NCBI GenBank assembly: GCA_016186905.1
Contig: JACPKS010000020.1
Coordinates: 1 to 48,317 of the forward strand
Direction of reading: 5' to 3'
DNA: 48,317 nt
Source: Deltaproteobacteria bacterium
GTDB lineage: Bacteria > Bdellovibrionota > UBA1018 > UBA923
A program made the position numbers and the translations under genes. Positions 41,536-48,317 of this stretch are shown in pieces (within the stretch, counting starts at the first letter, position 1; each line of letters starts with the position of its first letter). The notes under the pieces are model-generated. The model saw nothing but the letters and a program-made list of their open reading frames with translations. It searched no databases and had not been told where the DNA came from.

Positions 41536-42731
41536 GAGCCTCCCCGGAGATATTTCTTTGGGAAGGTCGAAACCGGCCCCCAAAGGGGAAGAACCCTGGA
41601 CATGACCCAGAGGGCCAGGAACGGCATCGCGAAGAGCACCACAGTGAAGAGCAGCCCCTCGCGCCCCCAGAACTCGATATCGAAGCCCAGAAAACCCCGC
41701 AGGCTCTTCGAGAACGTCTGTCCGCCGATCACCACGTTCCAGCGCATCGCCAGCACCTGAACCAGAAGAATGATCGCGCTCGCGAATCCCAGCCTGCTTC
41801 GCGCCTTTTCGCTGAATCGCTTCCTGAAGATTACGAGCGCCCCAAGCACAACGAACGGAACAAAGGAGCCGAAACCGAGCTGCACCACGAAGAGACTGAA
41901 AAACAGCTTCTGAGTCAGCAGCTCCTTCAAGATCTCCCAGTCGTGGTTCTGCATGTAGGCGTGGTTGATGAGCTCGAGCAGCTCCAGCGTCACGTCGACG
42001 ATCAGGAAGTACCAGAGGTACTCCACGAGCGACTGCACGCAGGCGCCGTCCACCGGCCGCTTCTTGACCCACTGGATCGCGAGGTAGCAGATCAGCACCA
42101 TTGCGATTCCAGACACCACCGCGCTCAGCAAGAAAATGACGGGCATGAGGGGCGTTGCCCACCAGGGGTTGCCCTTGATGCTGCCGAAGAGAAAACCCAC
42201 GTACCCGTGCAGGGTGCAGGCCGCGGGTATTCCGATCGCGGCCAGGAACATCATGATCTTGTGGTCCAGGCGCTTGGCTTCCGCTGACACGTCGTCCACG
42301 CCGAGCGAGAGCAGCCAGTACACCTTGCGCATGACCCTTGTACTGGCGTTCTTCGACAAAAAGACGATGTCTTCCCGGTACAGGAGCCAGATCTCGATCA
42401 CGAGGATCAGCATGTACATGAGGTAGATAAAGCCGAAGCCCGCCATGGCCGAGGTGACGTTCGGCATGAACATGATGTTGAACGCCCGCTCCGGGTGCCC
42501 GAGGTGGGCGAGCAGCGGGGTAGGCGCGAACAGCAGAAAGGCCAGTGCCATGAGCATCGCGAAGCGCGCCACGGGCTTTAAGTCTTCCTTGTGAAACACG
42601 TGGTAGAGCGACGAAATGATGAACGCGCCGGCCACGATCCCCGTGATGTAGGGGTAAAGAACGATCATGCACGTCCACCAGATCTGGATCTGGTTCGGAA
42701 GCACGTAACCTTCTGCGAAGAAATGATGCAT
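41532..42731 (-). CDS. NrfD/PsrC-family quinol-interacting membrane subunit
   Basis: A 399-residue integral membrane protein with 9-10 helices of the NrfD (polysulphide-reductase membrane subunit) family. Near the start is QIQIWWTCMIVLYPYITGIV, then AGAFIISSLYHVF. Later come GHPERAFNIMF and LHGYVGFLFGSIKGNPWWAT, both typical. These subunits exchange electrons with menaquinone and pass them to the Fe-S partner. A single base separates it from the Fe-S gene upstream on the minus strand. The set resembles CbcSTU-type menaquinol:cytochrome c complexes of Geobacter (assignment by architecture). Confidence 0.85.
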   Translation of the reverse strand: MHHFFAEGYVLPNQIQIWWTCMIVLYPYITGIVAGAFIISSLYHVFHKEDLKPVARFAMLMALAFLLFAPTPLLAHLGHPERAFNIMFMPNVTSAMAGFGFIYLMYMLILVIEIWLLYREDIVFLSKNASTRVMRKVYWLLSLGVDDVSAEAKRLDHKIMMFLAAIGIPAACTLHGYVGFLFGSIKGNPWWATPLMPVIFLLSAVVSGIAMVLICYLAIQWVKKRPVDGACVQSLVEYLWYFLIVDVTLELLELINHAYMQNHDWEILKELLTQKLFFSLFVVQLGFGSFVPFVVLGALVIFRKRFSEKARSRLGFASAIILLVQVLAMRWNVVIGGQTFSKSLRGFLGFDIEFWGREGLLFTVVLFAMPFLALWVMSRVLPLWGPVSTFPKKYLRGGS

Positions 42732-42732
42732 A

Positions 42733-43548
42733 TCAGATCACCTCTGAATCGAGCCCGATGTAACGCGTTCTCGGGTTGGTTCCCATATACGATTTAAGCA
42801 CCTGCACCCGGTTCTCCCGGAGCGCCTTGCTGATCTCGCTGTTCGCATCGTTCACGTTGCCGAACGTGCGCGCCCCCACCGGGCAGGCCAGCACGCACGC
42901 AGGCTTCAGGCCCTTGCTGATGCGGTGGTAACACCAGGTGCACTTGTCCGCGACGTTGGTCACCGGGTGGATGTAGCGTGACCCGAACGGGCAGGCCTGC
43001 ACACAGTACCCGCAGCCCACGCAGGTCTTCTTGTCTACGAGGACGACTCCTTCGGGCGTCTTGTAAGAAGCCCCTACCGGGCACACCTGGATGCAGGGTG
43101 TGTTGATGCAGTGGTTGCAGAGCTTCGGCACGAAAAACCCCTTCACCGGCTTCTCGTCTCCCTTGGGCTGGAACGCGCGCCCTTTTTCGGCAAAGCCCTC
43201 GGAAGCCCCTTTAGGCGAATTGACCACCACTTCGCCGTTCTCGTAAAAAGTGTATTGCTCCACCCAGGTGCGGAAGTACTGCTCGGGGACGTCGTTTTCT
43301 GCCTTGTCCGCGCGAACGCAAGAGCCGCAGCCGATGCACTTCATGGTGTCCACCAGAAATCCGTAGATTGCCGGCATCTGGAGTTCCTTCTGGACCACTC
43401 CGTCGCTGGCGCCCGCTTCGGGCAGTCTCAGCTTCGCCGTAATGCAGATCAAGCTGCCGAACGTGAACGTCTTGGCGCCGGCATCCAGCACCGTCTTGAT
43501 GAACTCCCGGCGGGAAGTATCCTTATCATCATTATCGCAACCACTCAT
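42733..43548 (-). CDS. Tat-exported ferredoxin-type Fe-S subunit (NrfC/HybA-like)
   Basis: A 271-residue periplasmic Fe-S subunit. The N-terminus has a twin-arginine motif, SRREFIKTV, and a weakly hydrophobic segment. The cluster motifs are CIGCGSCVRAD, CNHCINTPCIQVCPVG, CVGCGYCVQACPFG, CTWCYHR and ACVLACPVG. In the first motif the fourth ligand position is Asp, not Cys (GSCVRAD where CVAAC is usual). The ATG at 43548 has GGAGGTT upstream and lies one base from the upstream stop. It should wire the quinol subunit NrfD to the tetrahaem cytochrome. Confidence 0.86.
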   Translation of the reverse strand: MSGCDNDDKDTSRREFIKTVLDAGAKTFTFGSLICITAKLRLPEAGASDGVVQKELQMPAIYGFLVDTMKCIGCGSCVRADKAENDVPEQYFRTWVEQYTFYENGEVVVNSPKGASEGFAEKGRAFQPKGDEKPVKGFFVPKLCNHCINTPCIQVCPVGASYKTPEGVVLVDKKTCVGCGYCVQACPFGSRYIHPVTNVADKCTWCYHRISKGLKPACVLACPVGARTFGNVNDANSEISKALRENRVQVLKSYMGTNPRTRYIGLDSEVI

Positions 43549-43549
43549 C

Positions 43550-44050
43550 TTACTTAACCTCCAGACTGTGCTGGTTATGGCAGTCGGTGCACTTTGTGGT
43601 GGGACTAAAGGTGCCGCCCATCTCCGTGACGTGCGCCTGAACGCTCTCAATGGACTTCACCTGTGGCGCTCGCTCAAAGGTCTTCACGTGGCAGCGCTTG
43701 CACTCCACGATGCCCGTCGCGTTCCAGTAGGCCTTGGGCGGCGTCGCGTCCGGCTCGCCGTTCATTTGCCTGACATGCCAGAGCCGCGGGCCATGGCAGT
43801 TCTCGCACTGGATATGGTGCTTGTGCTTGCCCTCGGTCCAGGTCTTGAACGCTTCCGCGTGGCAATCCTTGCACGCGTCCGCGCCCTGAAACCGCGCCGT
43901 TTTGGCTTTCTCCTCTTCGATCGCGCCGAAGCGGAAATGCCCGGTCTTGCCGAAATCCTTCGGCACCACCATGGTCCGAACGACAACGAACAGGACTACG
44001 ACCGCCCCGAGGACGCCCAGCAGCCTCAGGATGTGCTTGTTATGCCCCAT
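43550..44050 (-). CDS. Membrane-anchored tetrahaem cytochrome c
   Basis: A 166-residue cytochrome. One N-terminal transmembrane helix (ILRLLGVLGAVVVLFVVVRT) is followed by four haem sites: CKDCH, CENCH, CKRCH and CTDCH. Extra histidines (GKHKHHIQ, LWHVRQ) can serve as distal ligands. It is the first gene of the operon, with GAGGAG five bases before the ATG. With the Fe-S and NrfD subunits it probably forms a quinol:cytochrome c oxidoreductase feeding periplasmic cytochromes. Confidence 0.86.
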   Translation of the reverse strand: MGHNKHILRLLGVLGAVVVLFVVVRTMVVPKDFGKTGHFRFGAIEEEKAKTARFQGADACKDCHAEAFKTWTEGKHKHHIQCENCHGPRLWHVRQMNGEPDATPPKAYWNATGIVECKRCHVKTFERAPQVKSIESVQAHVTEMGGTFSPTTKCTDCHNQHSLEVK

Positions 44051-44193
44051 AGACTCCTCTGATTTAAATGCGCCAAAATGATGTGTTTATCCTGTCAATA
44101 AACTCGCGAGTGCTGGTGGTATTTTATCAATGCCGTGATTTCATGGCTAGGATCGAATCAACGAATCAAAGAAGCATCACGTATCAGGTCCAA

Positions 44194-44235
44194 ATTGGGA
44201 CATAGTTTCCTGTATTGGAACAAAAATGTCCCAAT
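44194..44235. promoter_or_regulatory. Inverted repeat between divergent genes
   Basis: ATTGGGACAT at 44194-44203 and ATGTCCCAAT at 44226-44235 are perfect 10-base arms. A related half-site, ATTGGAACA, lies inside the 22-base spacer. The site is between the minus-strand cytochrome operon and the plus-strand gene at 44291 and could be an operator for either. The regulator is unknown. The rest of 44051-44290 shows no gene. Confidence 0.45.
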
Positions 44236-44290
44236 GCCAGCTCTTTATTCCTGTCACAAACAGCCCCGCCCGCGCGTACTAACTTGAACA

Positions 44291-44698
44291 GTGCGCAAGC
44301 CGGATCCGAGCCGCAGAAAAAAGTGGACACGCAAGACCGTCATCGAGGAGCTTCGCGCAGCCGAAAACCTTTCAGCAAAGCACCAGCAGGGAATAAATCC
44401 AAAGCTCTACGGAGCGGCCGTGCGCCATTTCGGGAGCTGGAGAGCCGCCGTGGAGGCCGCTGGCTTCAAATATCAAAAGGTGGTCGGGCGCAGGCTCCCC
44501 GGATACTGGAACCGCGAACGGTGCATCAAGGCCATCGACAGGCTTTCCGAGCGGCATTCCAGCCATGTCCGCAGGCAAAAGCCCGCCCTCTATAGTGCTG
44601 CACTGCGGATTTTCGGCTCCTGGCAGGCGGCGATCGAGGCGGCGGGGTATGATTATCAGTCGATCCGCAAGGGCTGGGTTGACGAGTGGTATCCGTGA
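44291..44698 (+). CDS. Protein of two homing-endonuclease-associated repeats
   Basis: A 135-residue basic protein made of two copies of the homing-endonuclease-associated (HNH_repeat) module. Repeat 1 (about 12-62) has WTRKTVIEEL and LYGAAVRHFGSWRAAVEAAG followed by FKYQ. Repeat 2 (about 73-127) has WNRERCIKAI and LYSAALRIFGSWQAAIEAAG followed by YDYQ. The repeats are helical DNA-binding units found next to nucleases. No nuclease domain is present here, so the protein may be a stand-alone DNA-binding factor or a remnant. The start is a GTG at 44291 without a clear ribosome site. Confidence 0.75.
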   Translation: MRKPDPSRRKKWTRKTVIEELRAAENLSAKHQQGINPKLYGAAVRHFGSWRAAVEAAGFKYQKVVGRRLPGYWNRERCIKAIDRLSERHSSHVRRQKPALYSAALRIFGSWQAAIEAAGYDYQSIRKGWVDEWYP

Positions 44699-44825
44699 TA
44701 TGGAGCGCGAAGTACGTGAAACTGAAAGTCTTGTCAAAACGAGGACGTACACAACAGACCTGTCTTGTCAGAAATTGTGCGATGCGGTATAAGCAGCTCG
44801 AATCATACTTGCGAGGTGAATAATT

Positions 44826-45527
44826 ATGAGAACGGCGACCCTTCGGTTTTTCAGCCTGCTTCCCCTTCTGGGCGCGGCAGCCTTTCTTGCGGGATGCATT
44901 GTTCAGAAAAAGGGCAGCAGCGAAGACAAAATACGGGAGTACACCGACATCCAATCCCAGGTTGAAACCAGGAACGCGGTGGATGCCGAGAACGGCAACC
45001 GCAAGAAGTGGTCATCCGAGATGGAGACCGACCTGCAGCGCCGCCAGCGCTTCTACCAGTCGCTTGCCGGCATCTACGAAGGCACGTTCAAGATCAACGG
45101 CTCTGACTTCAACGTCCGCATCACGATGGTTCCCAGCATTCCGCCTTACATTCCTGGCGACCGCGTGCGGCTGCCCGAGGAAGTGGCCTCCGACCTGAAC
45201 AACCTCTACCTTAACGTCCAGGTCGTGCAGTGGAACCCCCAGAACAGCATCGGATCCGTGGGATGCCTTTTCGAAAACGTCCGGCCGGATATCGACAGGG
45301 GAAAACTGAGCCTCTCGTCGGAGGGTTGCCCGAGCCTTTATCTCCTGAATGTCGCCGAGGACGCCGATGAGGTCGCCGACGGCACCGAACGTAAAGCCGC
45401 GGCCACCCGGGTCGCCTCGCGCATCATCGAAGGAAAGCTCGACAGGGTGCCGTACCTGAAGGCCAGGATGCAACCCACGACGAACGCCGCCGTCTACAGC
45501 TTCAGTACGGCGCGGGTCGAGGAGTGA
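44826..45527 (+). CDS. Lipoprotein of unknown function
   Basis: A 233-residue lipoprotein with signal and lipobox PLLGAAAFLAGCIVQKKGSS. A helical charged stretch follows, then beta-rich sequence containing YEGTFKINGSDFNVRITMVP and two further cysteines (GSVGCLFEN, SEGCPSLY) likely to pair. GAGGTGA lies seven bases before the ATG. It lies ten bases upstream of the TolC-like gene, so the two are one operon and may work together at the outer membrane. No family recognised. Confidence 0.7.
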   Translation: MRTATLRFFSLLPLLGAAAFLAGCIVQKKGSSEDKIREYTDIQSQVETRNAVDAENGNRKKWSSEMETDLQRRQRFYQSLAGIYEGTFKINGSDFNVRITMVPSIPPYIPGDRVRLPEEVASDLNNLYLNVQVVQWNPQNSIGSVGCLFENVRPDIDRGKLSLSSEGCPSLYLLNVAEDADEVADGTERKAAATRVASRIIEGKLDRVPYLKARMQPTTNAAVYSFSTARVEE

Positions 45528-45537
45528 GGTGGTTGCC

Positions 45538-47289
45538 ATGGGTGCGCTCAAAACGTTTTCCGCCCGAGGCGCGACGCTAGCCGGAATTTTTCTGCTGTCT
45601 GCGCTTCCGCGCGCCGGAAGCGCGCAAGCCGCAATAGCTGTCGCCACGCCGAATACGGCCACGCCGGAAGCGGTGACGATCCGTATCGAAGACGTCGTCA
45701 AAAAGGTTTCCGCCGAAAACTACGAGGTTCTCCAGAACGCGCAGCGGGTCTACCAGGCCAAAGAGACGATCGCGGTCGCGCGCGGCAATCTGCTGCCGCG
45801 TCTGAACCTCTGGAAGATCACAAGCCTCGGTTTCGAGGCGGTCATGGGAGCGGCGACGTACAATTACGGCGCCGTTTCGAACGCGGCCCTAAGCATGGTC
45901 GAGGACATCGCGCCTTTCCTCGTGCCCGCCAACTGGCTGCGCATCGAGGAGGCGAGGATCTTCCTTCTCGCCGAGAAAGAGGCGTATCGCGCGCTCTGGG
46001 CCAACGAAGTCATGACCGCGAAGTCGCTCTACTTCCACTCGCTTCTGGACCGCTCGATCCTCGAACACGTCGAAAAGAACATCCGCGAGTTCGAGACGCT
46101 CCATACGATCATCGCGAGCCGCGAAACGCTCGGCGGGATCCCGCCGAACACGGCGCGCGAGGTGGAATCACGCCTTCTCGCGCTTCGCGAAGACAAGCGC
46201 GCGCTCGAAACCGTGATCATCGAGGAAAACACTCTTCTCTCCTATATGATGGGATACCCCACCAAGACGGATGTCGCCCTGGCGCCGGTTGAGTCCCCCG
46301 ACTTCAGCCGGCTTGTGCCTCTCAAATACGGGGACTTCGAGTTTCGCGCGCTCGATTCCTCACCTGAGATCCGGCAGCACTCCCGCCTCATCGAGGCGGC
46401 GGATTACGTGAAAAAGGAAGTGGCGTTCTCGTTTCTCGGCGCATCGAGCGCGATGCGCGGGGCGCAGGGCGGCGTCTTCGACGGGTTGCCGCTCCAGATG
46501 GGCCTGGGTTTCGGCACGGGTCCCTCGATGCGGATCGTGAAGGCGCAAAAGGAGATCCTAGGGATCCAGAAAAAGGCCGTGGCCGAGACGGTGGGAAGGC
46601 AGCTCAAGCTCCTGATCAACAACTACAACCTCGACCTCGCGAACTATCCCGATCTTAAGCGCCACGTCGAGATCGCAGCCGCGACTCTTGCGTGGCTTTA
46701 CGAACGCATCAACCTGGGCCAGGACGTGGAGTCGCTGACGCTGGTCGAGGCCTCGCGAAACCACATCCAGGCCGAGGTCGCGCTCCTGGCCGCGCAATTC
46801 CGCTTTCTCGTGAACGAGGACAAGCTCCGGCGCCTGATTTTTCACGGCGACTATGCCGGAGCGCCCGCGGCTCCAGGCTTCGCGCAGCGCCGCGCGCGCG
46901 CGGCTCTCGAAGCGGTGGACCCGCTGCGCGCCGAGGCGGAAAAACTCGTCGACGCCGTGCCGTATCAGGCCGAGCCGCAGGAGGCGTTCCGCGCGTACTT
47001 CTCGGAACTCGAGAGCATCGCGTTCCGGCTCAAGCAGGACCGCGGCTTCGCCAAGTCGGTCGGCAAGGCCGTGGCGAAGACCGATCTCGACGCGACCTGC
47101 GCGGCCATGTTCCTGCCCAAACCCGTCTGGGAGCGGATCGCGGCCAACTGCGACCGGAACGGCATCTTTCTCTGTTCGGAGAAGATCCGCGGCTACGGCG
47201 ATTCCGTCGCCGCTTTCCGCGATGCCCTGCCGCCCGCGCAGCAGTCCCGTTTCGACGCCGCGCCGGCATGCACCAGGGCGCGGCGCTAG
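45538..47289 (+). CDS. TolC-like outer-membrane protein with long C-terminal extension
   Basis: A 583-residue protein. A signal peptide (TLAGIFLLSALPRAGSAQA) leads into a TolC-type helical fold: AKETIAVARGNLLPRLNLWK, LEHVEKNIREFETLHTIIAS, then a second repeat ending YERINLGQDVESLTLVEASR. The family fold ends near residue 450. About 130 further residues contain three cysteines and no recognised domain. ATG at 45538 has GAGGTGG five bases upstream; a GTG at 45529 lacks one. No pump gene is adjacent, so its inner-membrane partner is unknown. Confidence 0.72.
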   Translation: MGALKTFSARGATLAGIFLLSALPRAGSAQAAIAVATPNTATPEAVTIRIEDVVKKVSAENYEVLQNAQRVYQAKETIAVARGNLLPRLNLWKITSLGFEAVMGAATYNYGAVSNAALSMVEDIAPFLVPANWLRIEEARIFLLAEKEAYRALWANEVMTAKSLYFHSLLDRSILEHVEKNIREFETLHTIIASRETLGGIPPNTAREVESRLLALREDKRALETVIIEENTLLSYMMGYPTKTDVALAPVESPDFSRLVPLKYGDFEFRALDSSPEIRQHSRLIEAADYVKKEVAFSFLGASSAMRGAQGGVFDGLPLQMGLGFGTGPSMRIVKAQKEILGIQKKAVAETVGRQLKLLINNYNLDLANYPDLKRHVEIAAATLAWLYERINLGQDVESLTLVEASRNHIQAEVALLAAQFRFLVNEDKLRRLIFHGDYAGAPAAPGFAQRRARAALEAVDPLRAEAEKLVDAVPYQAEPQEAFRAYFSELESIAFRLKQDRGFAKSVGKAVAKTDLDATCAAMFLPKPVWERIAANCDRNGIFLCSEKIRGYGDSVAAFRDALPPAQQSRFDAAPACTRARR

Positions 47290-47429
47290 CGCGATGGCAA
47301 GGCGAGATTGATTTCCAGATCCGGCTTCAGCGACTCAATGAGCGTTGATTTTCCGACCTGCCTTGGGCCCAACAGAAGGATGCTCTTGCTGGAATCCCGC
47401 AAAACGGGCGCAAGAAATCTGGAAATCAT
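47286..47429 (-). pseudogene. N-terminal remnant of an AAA_14/DUF4143-type ATPase
   Basis: A 47-codon frame reading MISRFLAPVLRDSSKSILLL, then GPRQVGKSTLIESLKPDLEI, then NLALPSR and a stop. The Walker A motif GPRQVGKST is that of AAA_14/DUF4143 ATPases, which are about 400 residues long. Everything after the first strand and P-loop is gone, replaced by the end of the TolC-like gene, whose stop overlaps this one. It is a truncated pseudogene. Other than this, 47290-47596 holds only the palindrome at 47433-47455. Confidence 0.75.
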
Positions 47430-47432
47430 CCA

Positions 47433-47455
47433 ACCATTTTATATGTAAAAATGGT
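47433..47455. promoter_or_regulatory. Palindrome upstream of the ATPase remnant
   Basis: ACCATTTT at 47433-47440 and AAAATGGT at 47448-47455 are perfect arms around ATATGTA. A -10-like TATAAA on the minus strand lies within it, so this may be the surviving promoter or operator of the degraded ATPase gene. Confidence 0.35.
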
Positions 47456-47596
47456 CTTTTTAAAACCAAATAATTCTCCACCCTCAGGCGCCCCAACGAC
47501 ACCCGCTCCACGCCGAATGTCTCACTGGATGTCTCACCAACCGAATATATGGCGCTCGTGACAATTCAGATGGATTGTGAAAACTAAAAGACGACT

Positions 47597-48316
47597 ATGT
47601 TCATGAATCGTGTTCTCGCGTTGTTCGCGTGGGCCCTTCTTTTTGGCGCTGCGGCCCACGCTCAAGGCGCTGCCGCTCCCACGTGCACGACATCCAAGTG
47701 TCACGCCGATTTGACAACCGCGGCGGTCGTGCACGAACCCGTGAAGAGCGGGGATTGTGACTCGTGCCACAGCCGCGACACGACCAAGAAAGCGAAGCCA
47801 GCCATTGGGCATCCGGCGCTCGTTCGAATCCAGTCGCGGAAAATCAGCGCGGTCTGCCTGCCTTGCCACGACGGCATCGAAAACACGCTGAAAACAAGCC
47901 CCCACAAGCACCCTCCGGTCTCGGACTGCACGGGGTGCCACCAGCCGCATTCGTCGCCGAACAGGGCGCTCCTTAAGGAGCCGTTCACCGATAAGATCCA
48001 CGTCGAGTTCGACGAGAAGCTTTTCGCTCTTTGCTTTCAGTGCCATACACTAGACGAAACCCAGTTCAGAAACGGCGAAAAAAATCTTCACTTCTTCCAT
48101 CTGCAAGACAAGGGGAAAGGCCGATCCTGCCGGGCCTGCCACGAACCGCATGCCAGCGCCAATCCGAAGCTGATCCGCCAATGGATGCCCTACCAGGGGC
48201 TCCTGCTGCCGATCCGTTTCGAAGCCACGAAAACCGGAGGCCGCTGCGCGGCCGCCTGTCACGGAGCCAAGCGGTATGACCGCGTGAAGGCGATTGCAAA
48301 CGAAGCGGGCCGATGA
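47597..48316 (+). CDS. Multihaem cytochrome c, seven haem motifs
   Basis: A 239-residue exported cytochrome with signal peptide VLALFAWALLFGAAAHAQG. Haem sites: five CxxCH (CDSCH, CLPCH, CTGCH, CFQCH, CRACH), one CX3CH (CAAACH) and one unusual CX4CH (CTTSKCH). The last 90 residues, from FRNGEKNLHFFH to CAAACHGAKRYDR, align with the end of the 13-haem cytochrome at 26776-28131 (FRNRSKNLHWFH to CLRSCHESKTYER). The two are therefore related carriers. It starts a plus-strand unit that may continue beyond the window. No strong ribosome site is visible. Confidence 0.85.
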   Translation: MFMNRVLALFAWALLFGAAAHAQGAAAPTCTTSKCHADLTTAAVVHEPVKSGDCDSCHSRDTTKKAKPAIGHPALVRIQSRKISAVCLPCHDGIENTLKTSPHKHPPVSDCTGCHQPHSSPNRALLKEPFTDKIHVEFDEKLFALCFQCHTLDETQFRNGEKNLHFFHLQDKGKGRSCRACHEPHASANPKLIRQWMPYQGLLLPIRFEATKTGGRCAAACHGAKRYDRVKAIANEAGR

Positions 48317-48317
48317 G

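Noticed and set aside
41455-42678. 407-residue frame overlapping the NrfD-like gene
   Set aside because: Only its last 26 codons lie outside the NrfD gene and look protein-like. The rest is the NrfD gene read in another frame.
44197-44211. Sigma-54 promoter (TGG-N-AC followed by TTCC)
   Set aside because: The -12 element has CC where GC is required, so it does not meet the consensus despite a fair -24 half.
44701-44793. 30-codon plus-strand frame after the repeat protein gene
   Set aside because: It begins with ATG three bases after the stop but has no Shine-Dalgarno sequence and a random composition.
1-48317. CRISPR array, tRNA or rRNA genes
   Set aside because: I saw no regularly spaced short direct repeats, no cloverleaf with a TTC loop and CCA end, and no conserved rRNA segments.

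Overview
The window comes from the chromosome of a GC-rich Gram-negative bacterium. It encodes an outer-membrane efflux tripartite pump, two TolC-type channels, lipoproteins, a Tat-dependent Fe-S protein and three multihaem c-type cytochromes plus one monohaem cytochrome. The mix (split NifJ-type pyruvate:ferredoxin oxidoreductase, multihaem cytochromes, an NrfD/Fe-S/tetrahaem quinol module, copper handling) suits a respiratory, probably anaerobic or facultative, deltaproteobacterium-like or Bdellovibrionota-like organism. The sequence alone does not fix the taxon.

Positions 1-5.6 kb are an accessory, decayed, partly AT-rich region. It has an IS5/IS1182-type transposase fragment, a HigBA-like toxin-antitoxin (TA) pair, a DUF5615/DUF433 TA pair, small exported proteins of unknown function, and two kinds of dispersed repeat. 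One repeat contains the 3' part of the antitoxin gene and occurs three times. Two of the copies carry a stem-loop whose arms differ by pairing-preserving changes. Positions 5.7-10.8 kb hold a GT-C-like membrane protein pair, then a GPH-type transporter and adenine deaminase operon.

Positions 10.8-14.2 kb are a second accessory block. A divergently oriented two-gene module (an HTH protein with a GHKL ATPase domain, plus a STAS-like DUF4325 protein) sits between adenine deaminase and what appears to be its original terminator. A 43-bp direct repeat of the last 14 codons and part of the stop codon of the deaminase gene brackets it. This is the best candidate here for an undescribed mobile regulatory or defence module. 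An AbiU2-like HEPN protein lies close by. typA follows, ending in a 42-bp perfect inverted repeat, and then a CBS-receiver fusion protein.

Positions 17.1-26.8 kb are amine and aldehyde catabolism: a saccharopine-dehydrogenase-like enzyme, three aldehyde dehydrogenases, a membrane-anchored flavin amine oxidase, a class III aminotransferase and an EamA transporter. Together they could take putrescine-like amines to GABA and on to succinate, or act on lysine-derived semialdehydes.

Positions 26.8-33.0 kb, read on the minus strand, form a likely operon: CBS protein, split PFOR (two genes), ferredoxin, monohaem cytochrome and a 13-haem-motif lipoprotein cytochrome. Positions 33.1-38.9 kb are cusA, cusB and cusC-like efflux genes on the minus strand, with a divergent nosL / YtkA-like / outer-membrane protein / TlpA operon at 39.1-41.4 kb. 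Positions 41.5-44.05 kb are a tetrahaem cytochrome / Fe-S / NrfD module, probably a menaquinol oxidoreductase, ending in a possible 26-residue Cys-rich protein. The window closes with a homing-endonuclease-associated repeat protein, a lipoprotein/TolC-like pair, an ATPase remnant and a seven-haem-motif cytochrome that shares a C-terminal module with the 13-haem one.
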